64,000 bases of DNA from Epiperipatus broadwayi (Eukaryota; Onychophora; Udeonychophora; Euonychophora; Peripatidae). The notes below the pieces were generated by a model, which saw only the letters and a list, made by a program, of their open reading frames with translations, was not told the origin of the DNA and made no database searches. The translations under genes and the position numbers were made by a program. Numbering within the stretch: position 1 is the first letter of the stretch; the number at the start of each line of letters is the position of its first letter. Positions 35,968 to 49,111 of the stretch are shown piece by piece. The stretch spans positions 4,290,142 to 4,354,141 of the forward strand of contig JAQFVV010006273.1 in NCBI GenBank assembly GCA_028023455.1, given 5' to 3'.

Positions 35968-36787
35968 GATTAACTCCCTTCCACAAGATTACAATCATAT
36001 ACATAGCTAAATTATTTATTTACATATATTCAAATAATATAATTCAAAATCTCAGGTACTTAAAAAATGAGAACTTTCTCTTCCCTATGATATATATGCA
36101 AAATTTGTATAAATAATTTTTCAACTGAAATATTAGAATCATAATAAGTTCAAGTCCTGATTAAAGCATGATTAATAAGAACTGATTTATATAAGAATAA
36201 GCTCTAAGCATAAGTGTTACACTTATGCTTATAAAATACTTATAGATAGATGAGTACATGTAAATTTAACCTAGTAGCAGATGTGTGAGAATTCTCTTCC
36301 ACAAGATTACACACACACACACACATGCATATATAAACAAAACATAATTACTTGTCTATGCAGCTGCTTTAATATTTCAACTAAAGGACTGCTTGAAATA
36401 TAAAAAGTAGCCCTATAAACAAATATTTATGTTTTGTTTTTATATACATTTTTTAAAATTAGATTTTATATATTTTTATTGTTTTCATGTATATGTATAA
36501 TTTAGATGGAAACAAACTATCAGCACTCCCCATAAATAAATATGTTAAAAACATGAGTGGCCAACTGTATTTAAAGATTACTTTTAAATAAGTCAACATT
36601 CAAATGGCAATGCTGTTAAGTGATTTTATTAAACTGCCAGATTTTAAAAACAGCTTATTATAAATAAAGGTATAAATAATCAATCCCAGAGAAGAGACAA
36701 TATCTCATTTTTAATCACATGTGAGGTGAACCAACATTAGTTTAAATAAATGTAAATATTTAATAACATACCGTTTTTAAATATGTA

Positions 36788-36909
36788 AGTAATTTAGATG
36801 GAAACAAACTACCATTTACACATGAATTAAGAGGACTCTCTATTAAAATATCTATTGAAGATGCTAACATAGCGCATGTGTGAAAGATAGTTTGTTTCCA
36901 TGTAAATTA
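36788..36909. mobile_element. Palindromic MITE with TTTAGATGGAAACAAACTA ends
   Basis: GTAATTTAGATGGAAACAAA and CTACCATTTACACATG pair with CATGTGTGAAAGATAGTTTG and TTTCCATGTAAATTAC, leaving a ~50-bp centre. A half copy of the left arm (TTTAGATGGAAACAAACTAT) is at about 36501-36521. No ORF. Confidence 0.75.
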
Positions 36910-37090
36910 CCCATATAGATTTAAAAGCTTTGTTATTTTAATATTTATATATATATGTATAGAAAGAGAAGTAGAATGAAGAAAGAAAAACAAAAATATT
37001 CATATATTAAAATTTATTTTAGAAGTAACTAATTGATTATATAATAATTAATTATTTCTAAAAATATAATTATTAATTTTTAATACTTAC

Positions 37091-37280
37091 CTATATCCGA
37101 TTTTCCCACAATAGCTATTACTTGTTTTGGTTTAATCATAACTGAAACATTTTTTAGCTGAGCTCCAGTTTCTGGATCATCTGCATTAACGTTCTGATAG
37201 AGTATACCCCCATCTTCTGGCCAATTTTTTTGTGGATGATTTAAAACTTTATCTGTCTGGATTTCTTCAGCTGGAATTTT
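37091..37280 (-). CDS. ABCC4-like transporter, exon 3 of 5 seen (NBD2 start to Walker A)
   Basis: The 190-nt exon begins after AAAAG (a weak, TA-rich acceptor) and ends GATATAG before GTAAGT, a perfect donor. It encodes KIPAEEIQTDKVLNHPQ, KNWPEDGGILYQNVNADD, PETGAQLKNVSVMIKP, KQVIAIVGKSDI plus one base. 'WP-GGI-(F/Y)-NV...LKNVS-IKP-IAIVG' is the canonical start of ABCC NBD2. Oddities: the A-loop aromatic residue expected after the NV motif is absent (NADD), and the Walker A glycine after GKS is Asp. ABCC half-sites need these residues to bind ATP. The flanking introns (13.2 kb upstream, 12.2 kb downstream) are filled with transposons. Confidence 0.9.
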
Positions 37281-38604
37281 CTTTTAATATATATATACGA
37301 AGTCAAATTTAATTTTAGATATAATAAAACAAAACTAGATAATTGCATAAACTTCAACACACCAATATGAAATAAAGGTCATCCTAAAATCTCAAGTAAA
37401 CAAAAAAAATGGAACAGTATGTTCTATATATTAGTGGTTCTCAGATAGTCATTACAAAATTTATTTTAGAGCACATTTTTTCTTTCTCTCTCCTTTCTTT
37501 TTATTTTCTGAGTTAGTATGACTATAATCATTTTCTAGTGGCTGTTTATTATTATTAGTCTGTAACTATATCACAGCTTATCTTCCTCTCCATGGGATAT
37601 ATTCTTTGCACCATGTTAGCAAATAACACATTTGCTCAAGTTAAATTCTCGTTCCCTGTCCCCAAGACCATGAAATAAAATTTGTAATTTAAAACAAAAT
37701 GAATTCTATAAAATTTTATTTAATAAAATATAAAAAAGCTTAAAACACTAAAAAAGTTATAATTATTTAAATTCTTCTTCTTTTCATTTACATATTAACT
37801 CTTGTGGCTTTGGTAATTACAAAATAAATTTTAGAAATTTTCTTTTTATGTGGTAAATAATGATAATATATTTCTGAAAACTTGAGACCAAGCTCATCTT
37901 TAGAAAAATTCTTAGTAACTATCTGACTAATGTAAAATTTTAAACTAATTTTTATGCTCATAAATTTTGGTCAGGTATCCAGCAATCAGAAGTTTTAGAT
38001 TTTTCATTCTCAGGATTACAACTTTCTTCAAATTCTCAATAATAAGAAGAGAAATTTAACATTAATTTAATACAAAAAATAATTATACATATATTCTGAT
38101 ACATATTTGGAACAAATATATAAATATGGAATAAATTATAAATGTAGAATAACTATATATATATATATAATTTTATACATACAATTCCATTTCTAGTTTA
38201 TTTATCTTTTGCTGTGTTCTTGAGACTATTTTTAATAATACCAGACAAGAAAGCATCATAATTAAAATAACCAACACAAGACCAAACTTTTAAAACTCAG
38301 CAAGTGTATTATCTATGCTGATAAATGTAAACAATAGTAATGTAAATGATAATAAAGAAATAATAATAAATATGTGTTACTTTGGGACGGAAGTTAATAA
38401 CAGATTTGTGTTGGAATAGTTATTTTTATACACTGCAAATATATATTAAAATCCATTTACTAGAGTTTTCTAATTTGTATACATTAAAGTCTATAATTTG
38501 AGTATTCATTAATTTATAGGTATTTTATATTTAAGATAATTAACAAGCAATATTTTATATCATTTCAAGTTTATTATTTTGCTTAACTGACAATTTTCAC
38601 TTTC
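37281..38604. other. AT-rich intron DNA, nothing recognised
   Basis: No gene or repeat border supported. A short (TA)n run lies near 38155-38170. Confidence 0.45.
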
Positions 38605-38728
38605 AAAACATTTAGAAATAAATGTCAGGCATTAGTGGCTTAGTAGTTAGCATAGCTGCCTTCCACACAGCTGACCCAGGTTTGCTTCCCGATCAACACA
38701 TTTGATATATGAAAAAAACATTTAGAAA
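38605..38728 (+). mobile_element. tRNA-derived SINE with target-site duplication
   Basis: GGCATTAGTGGCTTAGTAGT (A-box region) at 38628, TAGCATAGCTGCCTTCCACA, CAGCTGACCCAGGTTTGCTT CCC (degenerate B box), CACATTTGATATATGAAAAAA. AAAACATTTAGAAAT occurs just before (38605-38619) and at the end (about 38714-38728), a good target-site duplication. It resembles family 1 but has a different variable part. Confidence 0.75.
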
Positions 38729-38729
38729 T

Positions 38730-41700
38730 GCAAATATGGTTCTAACTTAGCCCTGTATTTTTTTCTCCTTGTGAGAAACTTCATTGGTTCATTGAAACTC
38801 AACAGTTCTTTTCAACTCTTACACTCACTTGCAATTTCTACCAGTCCATATTTTATAGTTGAGCTAATGAACATAAATTTTATTCATGCATATTTAATAT
38901 TCAATTCTTCTAGAAGGCTCAGTTAGGGATAAAATAATAAGGAACTCTTCATATAAAAATTACAAAATTCAATAATAAACATAATTTAAAATATACATAT
39001 GTGTGCATACAGATGGTTTACTTTCCCCCTTTCATGCTAGAAATTAATCTTTAAATGCAATATAAGCACATATTTTCTTTCATAATTTCTATTTAGCTCT
39101 AACTGATTTGACAAACCTGGTAATAAATTATCATAACTTAAATCTGCAGTATTATCACCTGATTTGTGATTTTCTTCAATCTTATTATTAATGGTAGTTC
39201 TTCATTTTGCCCAGTTGATGAAATATCCTCAAACTCAGACATACTGTGTGGATGTGAGGCACATTTGTGTAAGATAAATTTTAATGCCCTTAGTCTCATG
39301 AACAGAGGTGGCCTCACTGCATTGCAACAGCACATGACCTCACATTTATGAAGGTACTGGGTCTGCTTGATCTATGTCTTTTGTAAAAATTAAAACATTT
39401 TATCACATGCTAAATGAAATTACATTTCCTTTTATTAATCTGTTTAATTTACAAGTATTACAATGAATATTATATGCAAGTAATACAAATGTGATATACT
39501 AATGTGCATTAATGCAGATTTTTCATTTATGCTATTTACCTAAATGTTTTAGAATGTTCTGCTCATCTTAATGTGAAATCAGCTGTTTATTATAATTTTT
39601 ATGTATTGAATCAGAATACACAAAAAGTAATAATAAAATTAGAACAATATTATTAATGGATTCACAATAAAACATAAAAGAAAATTTTTGTTTTTCTATT
39701 ATATGTATCTATTTTGTTTTCTCAAATGTTGATTCAATAAAATTGCACAAAATCATATTTATAATAAATAATTATTTATATATTAGAAGTACTAATTTGT
39801 GCAATTTTAAAATATCTATATTTGAAAATAAAATAATATATTTTTTTATATATCTAAATATTTTTATTATGTGAAAAAGAAATTCTGATTTAGAATGTGC
39901 TCACCACTATTTTGAATTCTAGAACTTTGTGTTATTTTTTTTTTTTGTTAACTAATAATTGTTTACCTTTACTTTTTGGTATAAATGACTAATCCTCCAG
40001 TGCAGATGCTCTATCCTATCAACTTTAGGAAATTGTATATAGGTATGGTGGTCCCCAAAGAAGATGGAACATCAATAACTGGAAATGGACAACAAGGCTA
40101 TTATGGATATATTTGTATAATATTATAAATTAGTTAGTCAGCTTCATGGTCAATTTAATAAAAGTTTTTTTTATATTTGCTTTGTAAATAATTAGTGCCA
40201 TGTTATGTAATTCTACCATGGGTAAGGGTTGGAATACTGAATATATTTAATCATTGATATGGTAGAAATATTTTTTGACACACACAATTATGTTTTATCA
40301 TGTTAAGAAGTTTTAGATTTTTGTTTTGTTGTTAAATAAACATTGTCAACTTGATTTAAATTACATTGGTCTCTAGTTTATTAAAATCATTTATACATTC
40401 ACTCATCAACTTGTAACCTGATATACACACATACACATCTTATTCTTGTATAATAATCCAGTAATATGTTTGTATGGATCTTTTAGACAATTGGAACCTG
40501 TATAGATGCGCAGTAGTTGCTATTTAGTGTAAATTCACCCCTGAATGGAGCCAAAGGAAAAATTCTTCCTAAGTTTGAATATTGAGGCATAATAGAACCT
40601 GAAAGAGGGATGATATATAGATGAACTAATCCAAATTGTATCAAAATTTAATGTGTAAACTTAGAGCTAGCTCATTGGAGGTAGTTTCAATCATATGTTA
40701 GGTATACCCAACAATAATGAGATGCATTCCTCCTTTTTTGGTGGAAAACCTGGACAGCTATAATATATACATACCCATTCATAAAACATATAGGTCCAAA
40801 TGTGTTATTAAGATAATTCGTAAAAAAATCATTTAAATTAACTTGCGAACAATGCCCAAATATTATTATACCAATACCAATACCAATCTTTTTTTAGATA
40901 AAAAGATGTTCATTTTTATTTGACCTTTGGTTTTCTATATAAATCAAGCAATGGTACTCAAAAAGGCTGAAACATTTTATTAGCTGCAATTTTTATGTTA
41001 ATCAAATCTGCTTACAGTTTTAAATATTTAGTTGAAATTTTAATCATTTTAATGAGCATGTATACATAATAAAATATCTAATGCTAAAAGTATAAACCTA
41101 TTCACAGAAGAAACAATTCTGAATATATTACTAAGATAATTCACAAGCAAGATTCCTAATAGAAATAATACCAACATTTTGTTTCATCAATACCAAGCTA
41201 TTTTATTCTGAGCATTATATATTTTATAAGAAGTACAATTATTAAACACTTATTAGAATTAGTAGAATTTTATATAAATTAATATTTGAACTTATTAGCT
41301 GAAATTGATTAATATAAAAACATAAAGCACCACTAATAAATGTTTTAGTCTTTTTGAGTATCAATATTTGGATTTATTAGTATATAACAAACCAAAGATA
41401 AGATACGAATGATTATCTTTTATTTGACAAAATACATTGATATTAAAAAACAGAAGTGAGTGATATTCATTTAAATGATTCTTTAGGAATATTTTTTGTG
41501 AATTTTCTAAATAACATATTTAGACTTGTTTGTTTGATGGATGGATTATTATCCTTAGTATTACATATTATTTATATGCTCAATAAAATAACTAGAATGC
41601 AAATATAAATACAGTAATGCTAACAATGTGTTGTGATGTTTTCTACACATTAGGCACTAAATTATTTTACAAATAATGTATTAAGATCTTATAGATTATA

Positions 41701-43860
41701 AAGTCTAATTTGTTTCCTAGAAATATTATGTAGAAGTCTTATAATATGGAGTAATTGATAATGATAAGGAGGAAACTTTACATTAGAAAAAAGATTTATA
41801 TGATATTTTATATTATTCTCTATAGCTAACATCCAATAATATTAAAATATCAATTTATATTTTGGAAAAGCAATTGAAAAAGAAATGTAAAAAAAATGCA
41901 CGGGGGAATAGACAAGTAAAATGTTTTTTTTTTTTTAAAAAAATGTATACATACTAAAGAATTAATTTTAACAATTTTTAGAGCCATTTAAATTATAATT
42001 ACTTGTCATTACAATTATTTTTAAAGTTGTAATTTTTATTTTTTGTATGAATTAGTTAGATTTTTTGTTCAACTAAATGAATATTCATGGTTCTATTCCA
42101 GATTGTTAAAAGGGTTTTTTTTAATATGAAGTTAAATTAAATGCAATTATGATGACAATCAGCTATGTTACTAATTAAAGTTTTTCATGTTTGTTCACAA
42201 AAGCAAGGTAACTCCAAAATATTTTCCACATGATATTCAAGAGACACTACTCTAGAATCACAAAGAAAAAAATATATGAATGATATCACTTCAAATCCAG
42301 TAACAATACAATAAACAGTAAATATAGAGAAAAAGAAAACACATTAATATAATTTAACAAAAAAACTTATCATGCTGATAGGGTTAAAATATTAGATAAT
42401 TCATGGATTAGAAATAAAAGCAATAAAAAATTTGATAAACTAAGAAAAAATCTCTGTAATAAAGAATATATACTTCAAAAATGGTAATTTATTAGTGGAA
42501 ATCTCTTAGAATAAAACAGTAGTTCAGAAAATAAAGAATGTATTTGAGATAATAAAAAAGTATACATTTGTATAGTATAATCCATTTCAATAAAAATGTG
42601 CAAATTAAACACTGAAAATAACAGGAATGACCAATTATGAAGCATGCACCAAACTTGGTGCAGAAATAGATTAAAATTAGTATATTGCCTCTGTTATTGT
42701 AAAAATCAAAAGTAGACCTTGTTCTTGTAACGTAATTAATACTGTCTCAAAAACAATTTTTATTTATAATCAGGAAATAAAAAGAAAAAAAAATATTCAC
42801 CATTTATTCTATAATTAGACATTTTATAATTAATTTAGAGAACTAATCCAAAGTGAATTTGTAATTGTTTTTAACTTTCATTAATAAAATACAAACTGAG
42901 ATAAAATATTATTGATTCAAATTTGAAAAATGTTCTGCTTAATTTCAAACATTAAAAATCTGTTGAAACCAAAACTGACTGAGAAATCTCACTAAAATAA
43001 GTTATATTTCAGTTTTAATTCATTTTGTACTATAATAATGTTGTATAGAAACTTTTTTATGCACATTATTATGTTTTTAAAAAGTATTAAATAAATAGGA
43101 CAAGAATTATGGACTGTAACATGTTTGTCACATCAAGACAGAGATTGCCTCACTCTTTACCTATCAAAACCTTTTTTGTGACTCTTTTCAGAAGTTTAGA
43201 TTTTAAATTGAGCTTGCATAGAATCAGTAAGTATTACACTTATGGATCTCAGACCATTCAATCTGACATCTTGTTAGATTTAAAATGATGTATATATTTA
43301 TTTCTAAGATGAAATTTACATTGTTTATGATTTTTTTCTGAAATGCAATTATTATTATTTTTTCTCTTTTTTTAGATTTAGCATTCATAAAAAGTATGGA
43401 CTTTCTCATGGCTTGCTGCGATTACAGATGTATGTATTTGTAAGCCTTCTCTTTGTAAAAGCTAATTTTAGGTGATAATTCAGATCTGAGAACTGCATTG
43501 ACCAAAAAAAAGTTCACCAATTCATTTTATTTGCAAGAACAAGCATGAGAATTGTATCCAGAACTTCTTCATGACTGGACATTGAATTTGGAATCATAAC
43601 CTTTATGTGTCATGCTGGCCAGGAACCAATTTTCCCATCAGTGAGTATTCAATTAGTGTTTTTTTATTACTTATATTTTTATATGATTGGATATATGTAG
43701 AAAAGCAATAAATATGCTGTAGAATTTTAGGCAATTTACATTTCAATGACAATAAAAACATACACATCCACACTCAGAGAATAATATATCTACATGGTTA
43801 GTGCAATAGGCAAGATATATCATCAGTAGCATTGTATTTATTTGTTACAATTGTGTAATA
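38730..43860. other. AT-rich intron DNA, no gene recognised
   Basis: Five kilobases without a supportable gene. At 39138-39350 both strands are open; the minus frame has Cys/His pairs (CCCNAVRPPLF...HKCASH) that vaguely recall a BED finger, but too weakly to annotate. Otherwise AT-rich with short A and T runs. Confidence 0.4.
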
Positions 43861-43862
43861 AT

Positions 43863-43920
43863 CTCTTGAACACAGACTTTCAAGAACCCTCAACTATCCA
43901 CTATCTTATATATCATCTTC

Positions 43921-43925
<5 letters not shown>
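43863..43925 (-). mobile_element. tRNA-derived SINE fragment, family 2
   Basis: Minus strand: ATATAAGATAGTGGATAGTT, GAGGGTTCTTGAAAGTCTG, TGTTCAAGAG. Same block order as 27366-27440. It is followed on its 5' side by the (AC)n(TA)n tract. Confidence 0.55.

Positions 43926-43979
<54 letters not shown>
43919..43979. repeat. (CA)n(TA)n microsatellite
   Basis: About nine CA units followed by about twenty TA units. The LTR retrotransposon starts at its right border, and TATAT also follows the right LTR, so the element inserted into this microsatellite. Confidence 0.95.
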
Positions 43980-43982
<3 letters not shown>

Positions 43983-46169
43983 AATGGGCACAAATGACGT
44001 ACATTGTTTTTTTTATTAAATAATTTAATATATTAGTAAACATGAAAAGAATAAAAGTTCACAAATAAAACTTCCTTTTAAAGAATTAAAAATTGAAAAT
44101 TAAAATTCTATACTAAACTCATATATATATAAAATCGCACAGATAAAAAAAAATTATTAAAAAGAAACACTTAAAAAAAAAGAAAAAAGTATTTTAAAAC
44201 TAAATTGTCAGTAAAGATTTAAAGATAAAAATATATCTTTAAGTTGGAAAACACATTAATTAATCAGAAAATGGAAATAATTGTTTCAATTAGTTAAATG
44301 TAAACTACCCTGGGGCATTTAAAATGTATAAGCAAGGGTCAGATAGGAGAGAAAAACAATGGAATCGGACCTCAGCGAAAGGACCATCACATCGATGATG
44401 TAATGTCAATTGAATCCTTAAAATTAATATAAAAGGAAAAGTTTGGAAATTATTAGTTAGTTATTACAAGATGACAGATATGTGGAGAGGGTGGAGGAGA
44501 AGGGATTGAAAGACACACTTTCAATTCCTTCAGTTGTTCAAAAAAATGAAATATCGTTTTCCAAAATTGCGAACCAATCTTCTTATGACGTTTTCCAAAA
44601 TTGCGAACCAATCTTCTTATGACTTTGTGGGAATTAACATCTTCCATTACAAGAAATCAGAGACTACGGACATTTTTCAAAACAGTAAGAAATATATAAT
44701 TAATGAACATTTCTAAACAAAAGAACTCTAAATGCTAAACGTTTCAATATTTTAAATAGAAGAATTTCCTATCTGACCAAAGTAAATTATTTATTAATTA
44801 GTTATAATTTTATTTGATGTATTTTTTTTTTTAAATCATTTCCATTTATTTTTTTTGTTCTTTAAGTTTTATTTATGATTTTTGTTTTGCGATAAATTAA
44901 ATTATATAAATGTTAAACTTAAGTCGGGCGTGAATGGCTATATAGATTTGTAAAGTTATATTAGGAGAGGGTAATCTTAGGTTATTTGTTTCATAGTTAA
45001 ATTGGGTCAATGAATTGGATATATTGGTGTAATTAGTAGATGTAGTATGAGATTCGCTATAGGCAGAATCGCTTTATTTGCTGCACACTTCTTTTTTTGG
45101 CCTATGGAATGTGATTCGTAAGTCGGCAAAATGACCACAGTCCTTTCCTATGGAGTTTTTTTTATTGCTCTTTTTGTCAGATAGATGTAGTATTCCTATC
45201 TGATGAGAGGCAATTTCTTCTCTTAACCTTTTGTGCTGCCATATTTCATATTACATTGAATGCATCGATATATCAGATGAATTGACGTTAGTTTGACTGC
45301 GAACTTTTGGCCTAAGGTTAAATAAGGATAGAATATTTTCTTTCAAATGCAAATCTATGTAGTCTATTCATACTCGACACTCTAAATAAAAATGCATTAA
45401 ATTTAAGTTGGGTATGGACATTGCATGGATTCGTTATCGGTTAATTATGTTTTTGGTTTTCATATTTGATCAAAATATATAGACATTTGGTAAATAATGA
45501 TACCTTATGGTGAGTATCTAAAATGTATTTATTCGGATGTCTTTTAAGTTATTGGTGTCTCTGCAGTATCTTATGATGAATACCATTGGGTTTCTTGTAT
45601 TCCCTATGCAATTGACGGTATAAATGACTTTGTATTTTGATCGTTTATGTTTATTTTGAAATGTTTTTTAACCGTGTAATCTATGTAACCGATCTATACT
45701 CAACATTATAAAACAAACTTTCGTAAATCCATCTGTGCAAACTTAATTAAAATGTAAACTTATAATATTATAAAAATTAAAATGTAAATTTAAATTCTAA
45801 AATCAAATTAAAATCTAAAATAAAAGTTAAAATAATGTTAAATGTTAAAGTAAACATACTAAAATAATAATGTTAAATTTTATATATATGTGCATAAATA
45901 AACGTTTGTATGTTAATTACTGGCAGTGGCTTATTTTATTCTTTTTTAAAATTATTCTTAGATAAGAATTTATTATCAAATATAAATCTCTGCTATTCCA
46001 CTGAGTTAGTGACAATGGGCTAATGACCAGAATCAACCAATATAAAAATAAATAATTTTTTTTTGAACTTACGTATCTGCCCACTTTATAAATTTTTCTA
46101 GGTTCATATGCCTAGATGGCGCCCTTGTAGTGCAGTTTACGTTAAGTATCATCTTCTGGATCATTATAA
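43980..46169 (+). repeat. 5' LTR
   Basis: It has a TATA box TATAAAAGG at 44428-44436 and a polyadenylation signal AATAAA at 45897-45902, giving U3 of about 480 bp, a long R near 1.4 kb and U5 of about 250 bp. It contains a 34-bp tandem duplication (CGTTTTCCAAAATTGCGAAC onward, 44555-44588 and 44589-44622) that the 3' LTR lacks. The small ORF at 44534-44716 crosses it and is not conserved between LTRs. Confidence 0.85.
44428..44436 (+). promoter_or_regulatory. LTR TATA box
   Basis: TATAAAAGG, repeated at 47332-47340 in the 3' LTR. It sets transcription in the plus direction, consistent with the primer-binding site. Confidence 0.7.
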
Positions 46170-46877
46170 CTGGCGTCCCAACTTGGTCCGATCTTTAATA
46201 AACCACCAGTACCCTGAGCAAATTTTTTCAAAATGAAATATTCTTATCTATTTACATAAAGCTGTATACATTAAATCTTATAAAAGCACTGCCAGAAAGA
46301 AATTGCACTTATATTAAACATGAGAAAATATTAATAATATTAAATTGTATTTTGTTAAAAAGAAAGTCAAAAGGTTGCAATTAATATGTTTTTTTTGTTT
46401 GTTAATATATATTATGCTTTAACGTGTATAGGCGCGCACAGCCACGTAAGTTTATGATCGAAATGTGGTGCCTTACGATGAGTACCTTTGGGAATTACTT
46501 CAGTGTAACCCTATGTATGCATTTCAATCAGTCATAAATAAGTTGGTGGTATTTATAATTGTGCTGCAAATATACACGTTTAAATCCATTATTTCTTAAA
46601 ACATATTTACCTCAATGCAACCTTCTTAAATAAATAATTTATAAAATTTGCTTGTCATGCCATGTGTAAAAATAAAATGTATAAAAAAAATAGAACTCTT
46701 GTGGGGAAGAGGTGAACGTAAATGGTCCTTAGGAAAATGATAGTCAACATTTTTTTTTGTATATAGTCTTTATACTAACCGAATGTTTTGTAAATTTTGT
46801 TAATCATGTACCGTAATTACTAACCCTAAGTAAAATATTTTTTTTTTGTTCATTTTTTTTAAGCAAGTTTACTGATA
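46170..46877 (+). other. Internal region of the LTR element, non-coding
   Basis: 708 bp with no ORF of note. A GATGAGTACCTTTGGGAATT-like phrase around 46478 echoes phrases inside the LTR. No clear polypurine tract is seen before 46878; the nearest sequence is T-rich. Confidence 0.6.
46171..46188 (+). promoter_or_regulatory. Primer-binding site
   Basis: TGGCGTCCCAACTTGGTC begins one base after the 5' LTR. It starts with TGG, the complement of a tRNA CCA end, and has the form TGGCGTCC-AAC of Ty3/gypsy-type binding sites. The tRNA used was not identified. Confidence 0.7.
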
Positions 46878-49106
46878 TGTAACAGGCACAGATGGCGTAC
46901 ATTGTTTTTTTTATTAAATAATTTAATATATTAGTAAACATGAAAAGAATAAAAGTTCGCAAATAAAACTTCCTTTTAAAGAATTAAAAATTGAAAATTA
47001 AAATTCTATACTAAACTCATATATATATATATAAAATCGCACAGATAAAAAAAAATTATTGAAAAGAAACATTATTAAAAAAAAAGAAAAAAGTATTTTA
47101 AAACTAAATTGTCAGTAAAGATTTAAAGATAAAAATATATCTTTAAGTTGGAAAACACATTAATTAATCAGAAAATGGAAATGATTGTTTTAATTAGTTA
47201 AATGTAAACTACCCTGGGGCATTTAAAATGTATAAGCAAAGGTCAGATAGGAGAGAAAAACAATGGAATCAGACCTCAGCAAAAGGACCATCACATCGAT
47301 GACGTAATGTCAATTAAATCCTTAAAATTAATATAAAAGGAAAAGTTTGGAAATTATTAGTTAGTTATTACAAGATGACAGATATGTGGAGAGGGTGGAG
47401 GAGAAGGGATTGAAAGATGCACTTTCAATTCCTTCAGTTGTTCAAAAAAATGAAATATCATTTTCCAATATTGCGGACCACAAGACATCAAGGCCCGGAA
47501 GAATACCCATCAACCATAAAGGACCAATGGTTAACTGCACACCAATCTCCTTATGACTTTGTGGGAATTAACATCTTCCATTACAAGAAATCAGAGACTA
47601 TGGACATTTTTCAAAACAGTAAGAAATATATAATTAATGAACATTTCTAAACAAAAGAACTCTAAATGCTAAACGTTTCAATATTTTAAATAGAAGAATT
47701 TCCTATCTGACCAAACTAAATTATTTATTAATTAGTTATAATTTTATTTGATGTATTTTTTTTTTTTTAAAATCATTTCCATTTATTTTTTTTGTTCTTT
47801 AAGTTTTATTTATGATTTTTGTTTTGCGATAAATTAAATTATATAAATGTTAAACTTAAGTCGGGCGTGAATGGCTATATAGATTTGTAAAGTTATATTA
47901 GGGGAGGGTAATCTTAGGTTATTTGTTTCGTAGTTAAATTGGGTCAATGGATTGGATATATTGGTGTAATTAGTAGATGTAGTATGAGATTCGCTACTGG
48001 CAGAATTGCTTTATATGCCGCACACTTCTTTTTTGGCCTATGGAATGTGATTCGTAAGTCAGCAAAATGACCACAGTCCTTTCCTATGGAGTTTTTTTTT
48101 ATTGCTCTTCTTGTCAGATAGATGTAGTATTCCTATCTGACGAGAGGCAATTTCTTCTCTTAACCTTTTGTGCTGCCATATTTCGTATTACATTGAATGC
48201 ATCGATATATCAGATGAATTGATGTTAGTTTGACTGCGAACTTTTGGCCTAAGGTTAAATAAGGATAGAATATTTTCTTTCAAATGCAAATCTATGTAGT
48301 CTATTCATACTCGACACTCTAAATAAAATTGCATTAAATTTAAGTTGGGTATGGATGTTGCATGGATTCGTTATCAGTTAATTATGTTTTTGGTTTTCAT
48401 ATTTGATCAAAATATATAGACATTCGGTAAATAATGATACCTTACGGTGAGTATCTAAAATGTATTTATTTGGATGTCTTTTAAGTTATTGGTGTCTCTG
48501 CGGTATCTTATGATGAATACCATTGGGTTTCTTGTATTCCCTATGCAATTGACGGTATGAATGACTTTGTATTTTGATCGTTTATGTTTATTTTGAAATG
48601 TTTTTTAACCGTGTAATCTATGTAACCGATCTATACTCAACATTATAAAACAAACTTTCGTAAATCCATCTGTGCAAACTTAATTAAAATGTAAACTTAT
48701 AATATTATAAAAATTAAAATGTAAATTTAAATTCTAAAATCAAATTAAAATCTAAAATAAAAGTTAAAATAATGTTAAATGTTAAAGTAAACATACTAAA
48801 ATAATAATGTTAAATTTTATATATATGTGCGTAAATAAATGTTTGTATGTTAATTACTGGCAGTGGCTTATTTTATTCTTTTTTTAAATTATTCTTAGAT
48901 AAGAATTTATTATCAAATATAAATCTCTGCTATTCCACTGAGTTAGTGACAATGGGCTAATGACCGGAATCAACCAATATAAAAATAAATAAATTTTTTT
49001 TTGAACTTACGTATCTGCCTACTTTATAATTTTTTTAGGTTCAAATGCCTAGAAGGCGCCCTTGTTGTGCAGTTTATGTTAAGTATCATCTTCCGGATCG
49101 TTATAA
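46878..49106 (+). repeat. 3' LTR
   Basis: Nearly identical to the 5' LTR, with TATAAAAGG at 47332-47340 and AATAAA at 48834-48839. Where the 5' LTR has its 34-bp duplication, this one has about 75 bp of different sequence (47475-47550, with CACAAGACATCAAGGCCCGG). The remaining differences are scattered single bases, so insertion is fairly recent. Confidence 0.85.
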
Positions 49107-49111
49107 TATAT

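Larger units (their letters stand above)
43980..49106 (+). mobile_element. Non-coding LTR retrotransposon with 2.2-kb LTRs
   Basis: Two direct repeats (43980-46169 and 46878-49106), nearly identical, flank 708 bp of non-coding DNA. Each starts TGTAA(T/C)(G/A)GGCACA and ends ATTATAA or GTTATAA. A primer-binding site follows the left one. TATAT at 43975-43979 and 49107-49111 fits a 5-bp target-site duplication but lies in a microsatellite. There is no gag or pol reading frame, so the element is non-autonomous and would need proteins supplied by another element. It lies antisense to the ABC gene, inside its intron. Confidence 0.88.

Noticed and set aside
39138-39351. Overlapping ORFs on both strands with a possible BED-like Cys/His pattern
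   Set aside because: The pattern needs a frameshift and lacks the usual aromatic residues; evidence is too thin to name a transposase fragment.
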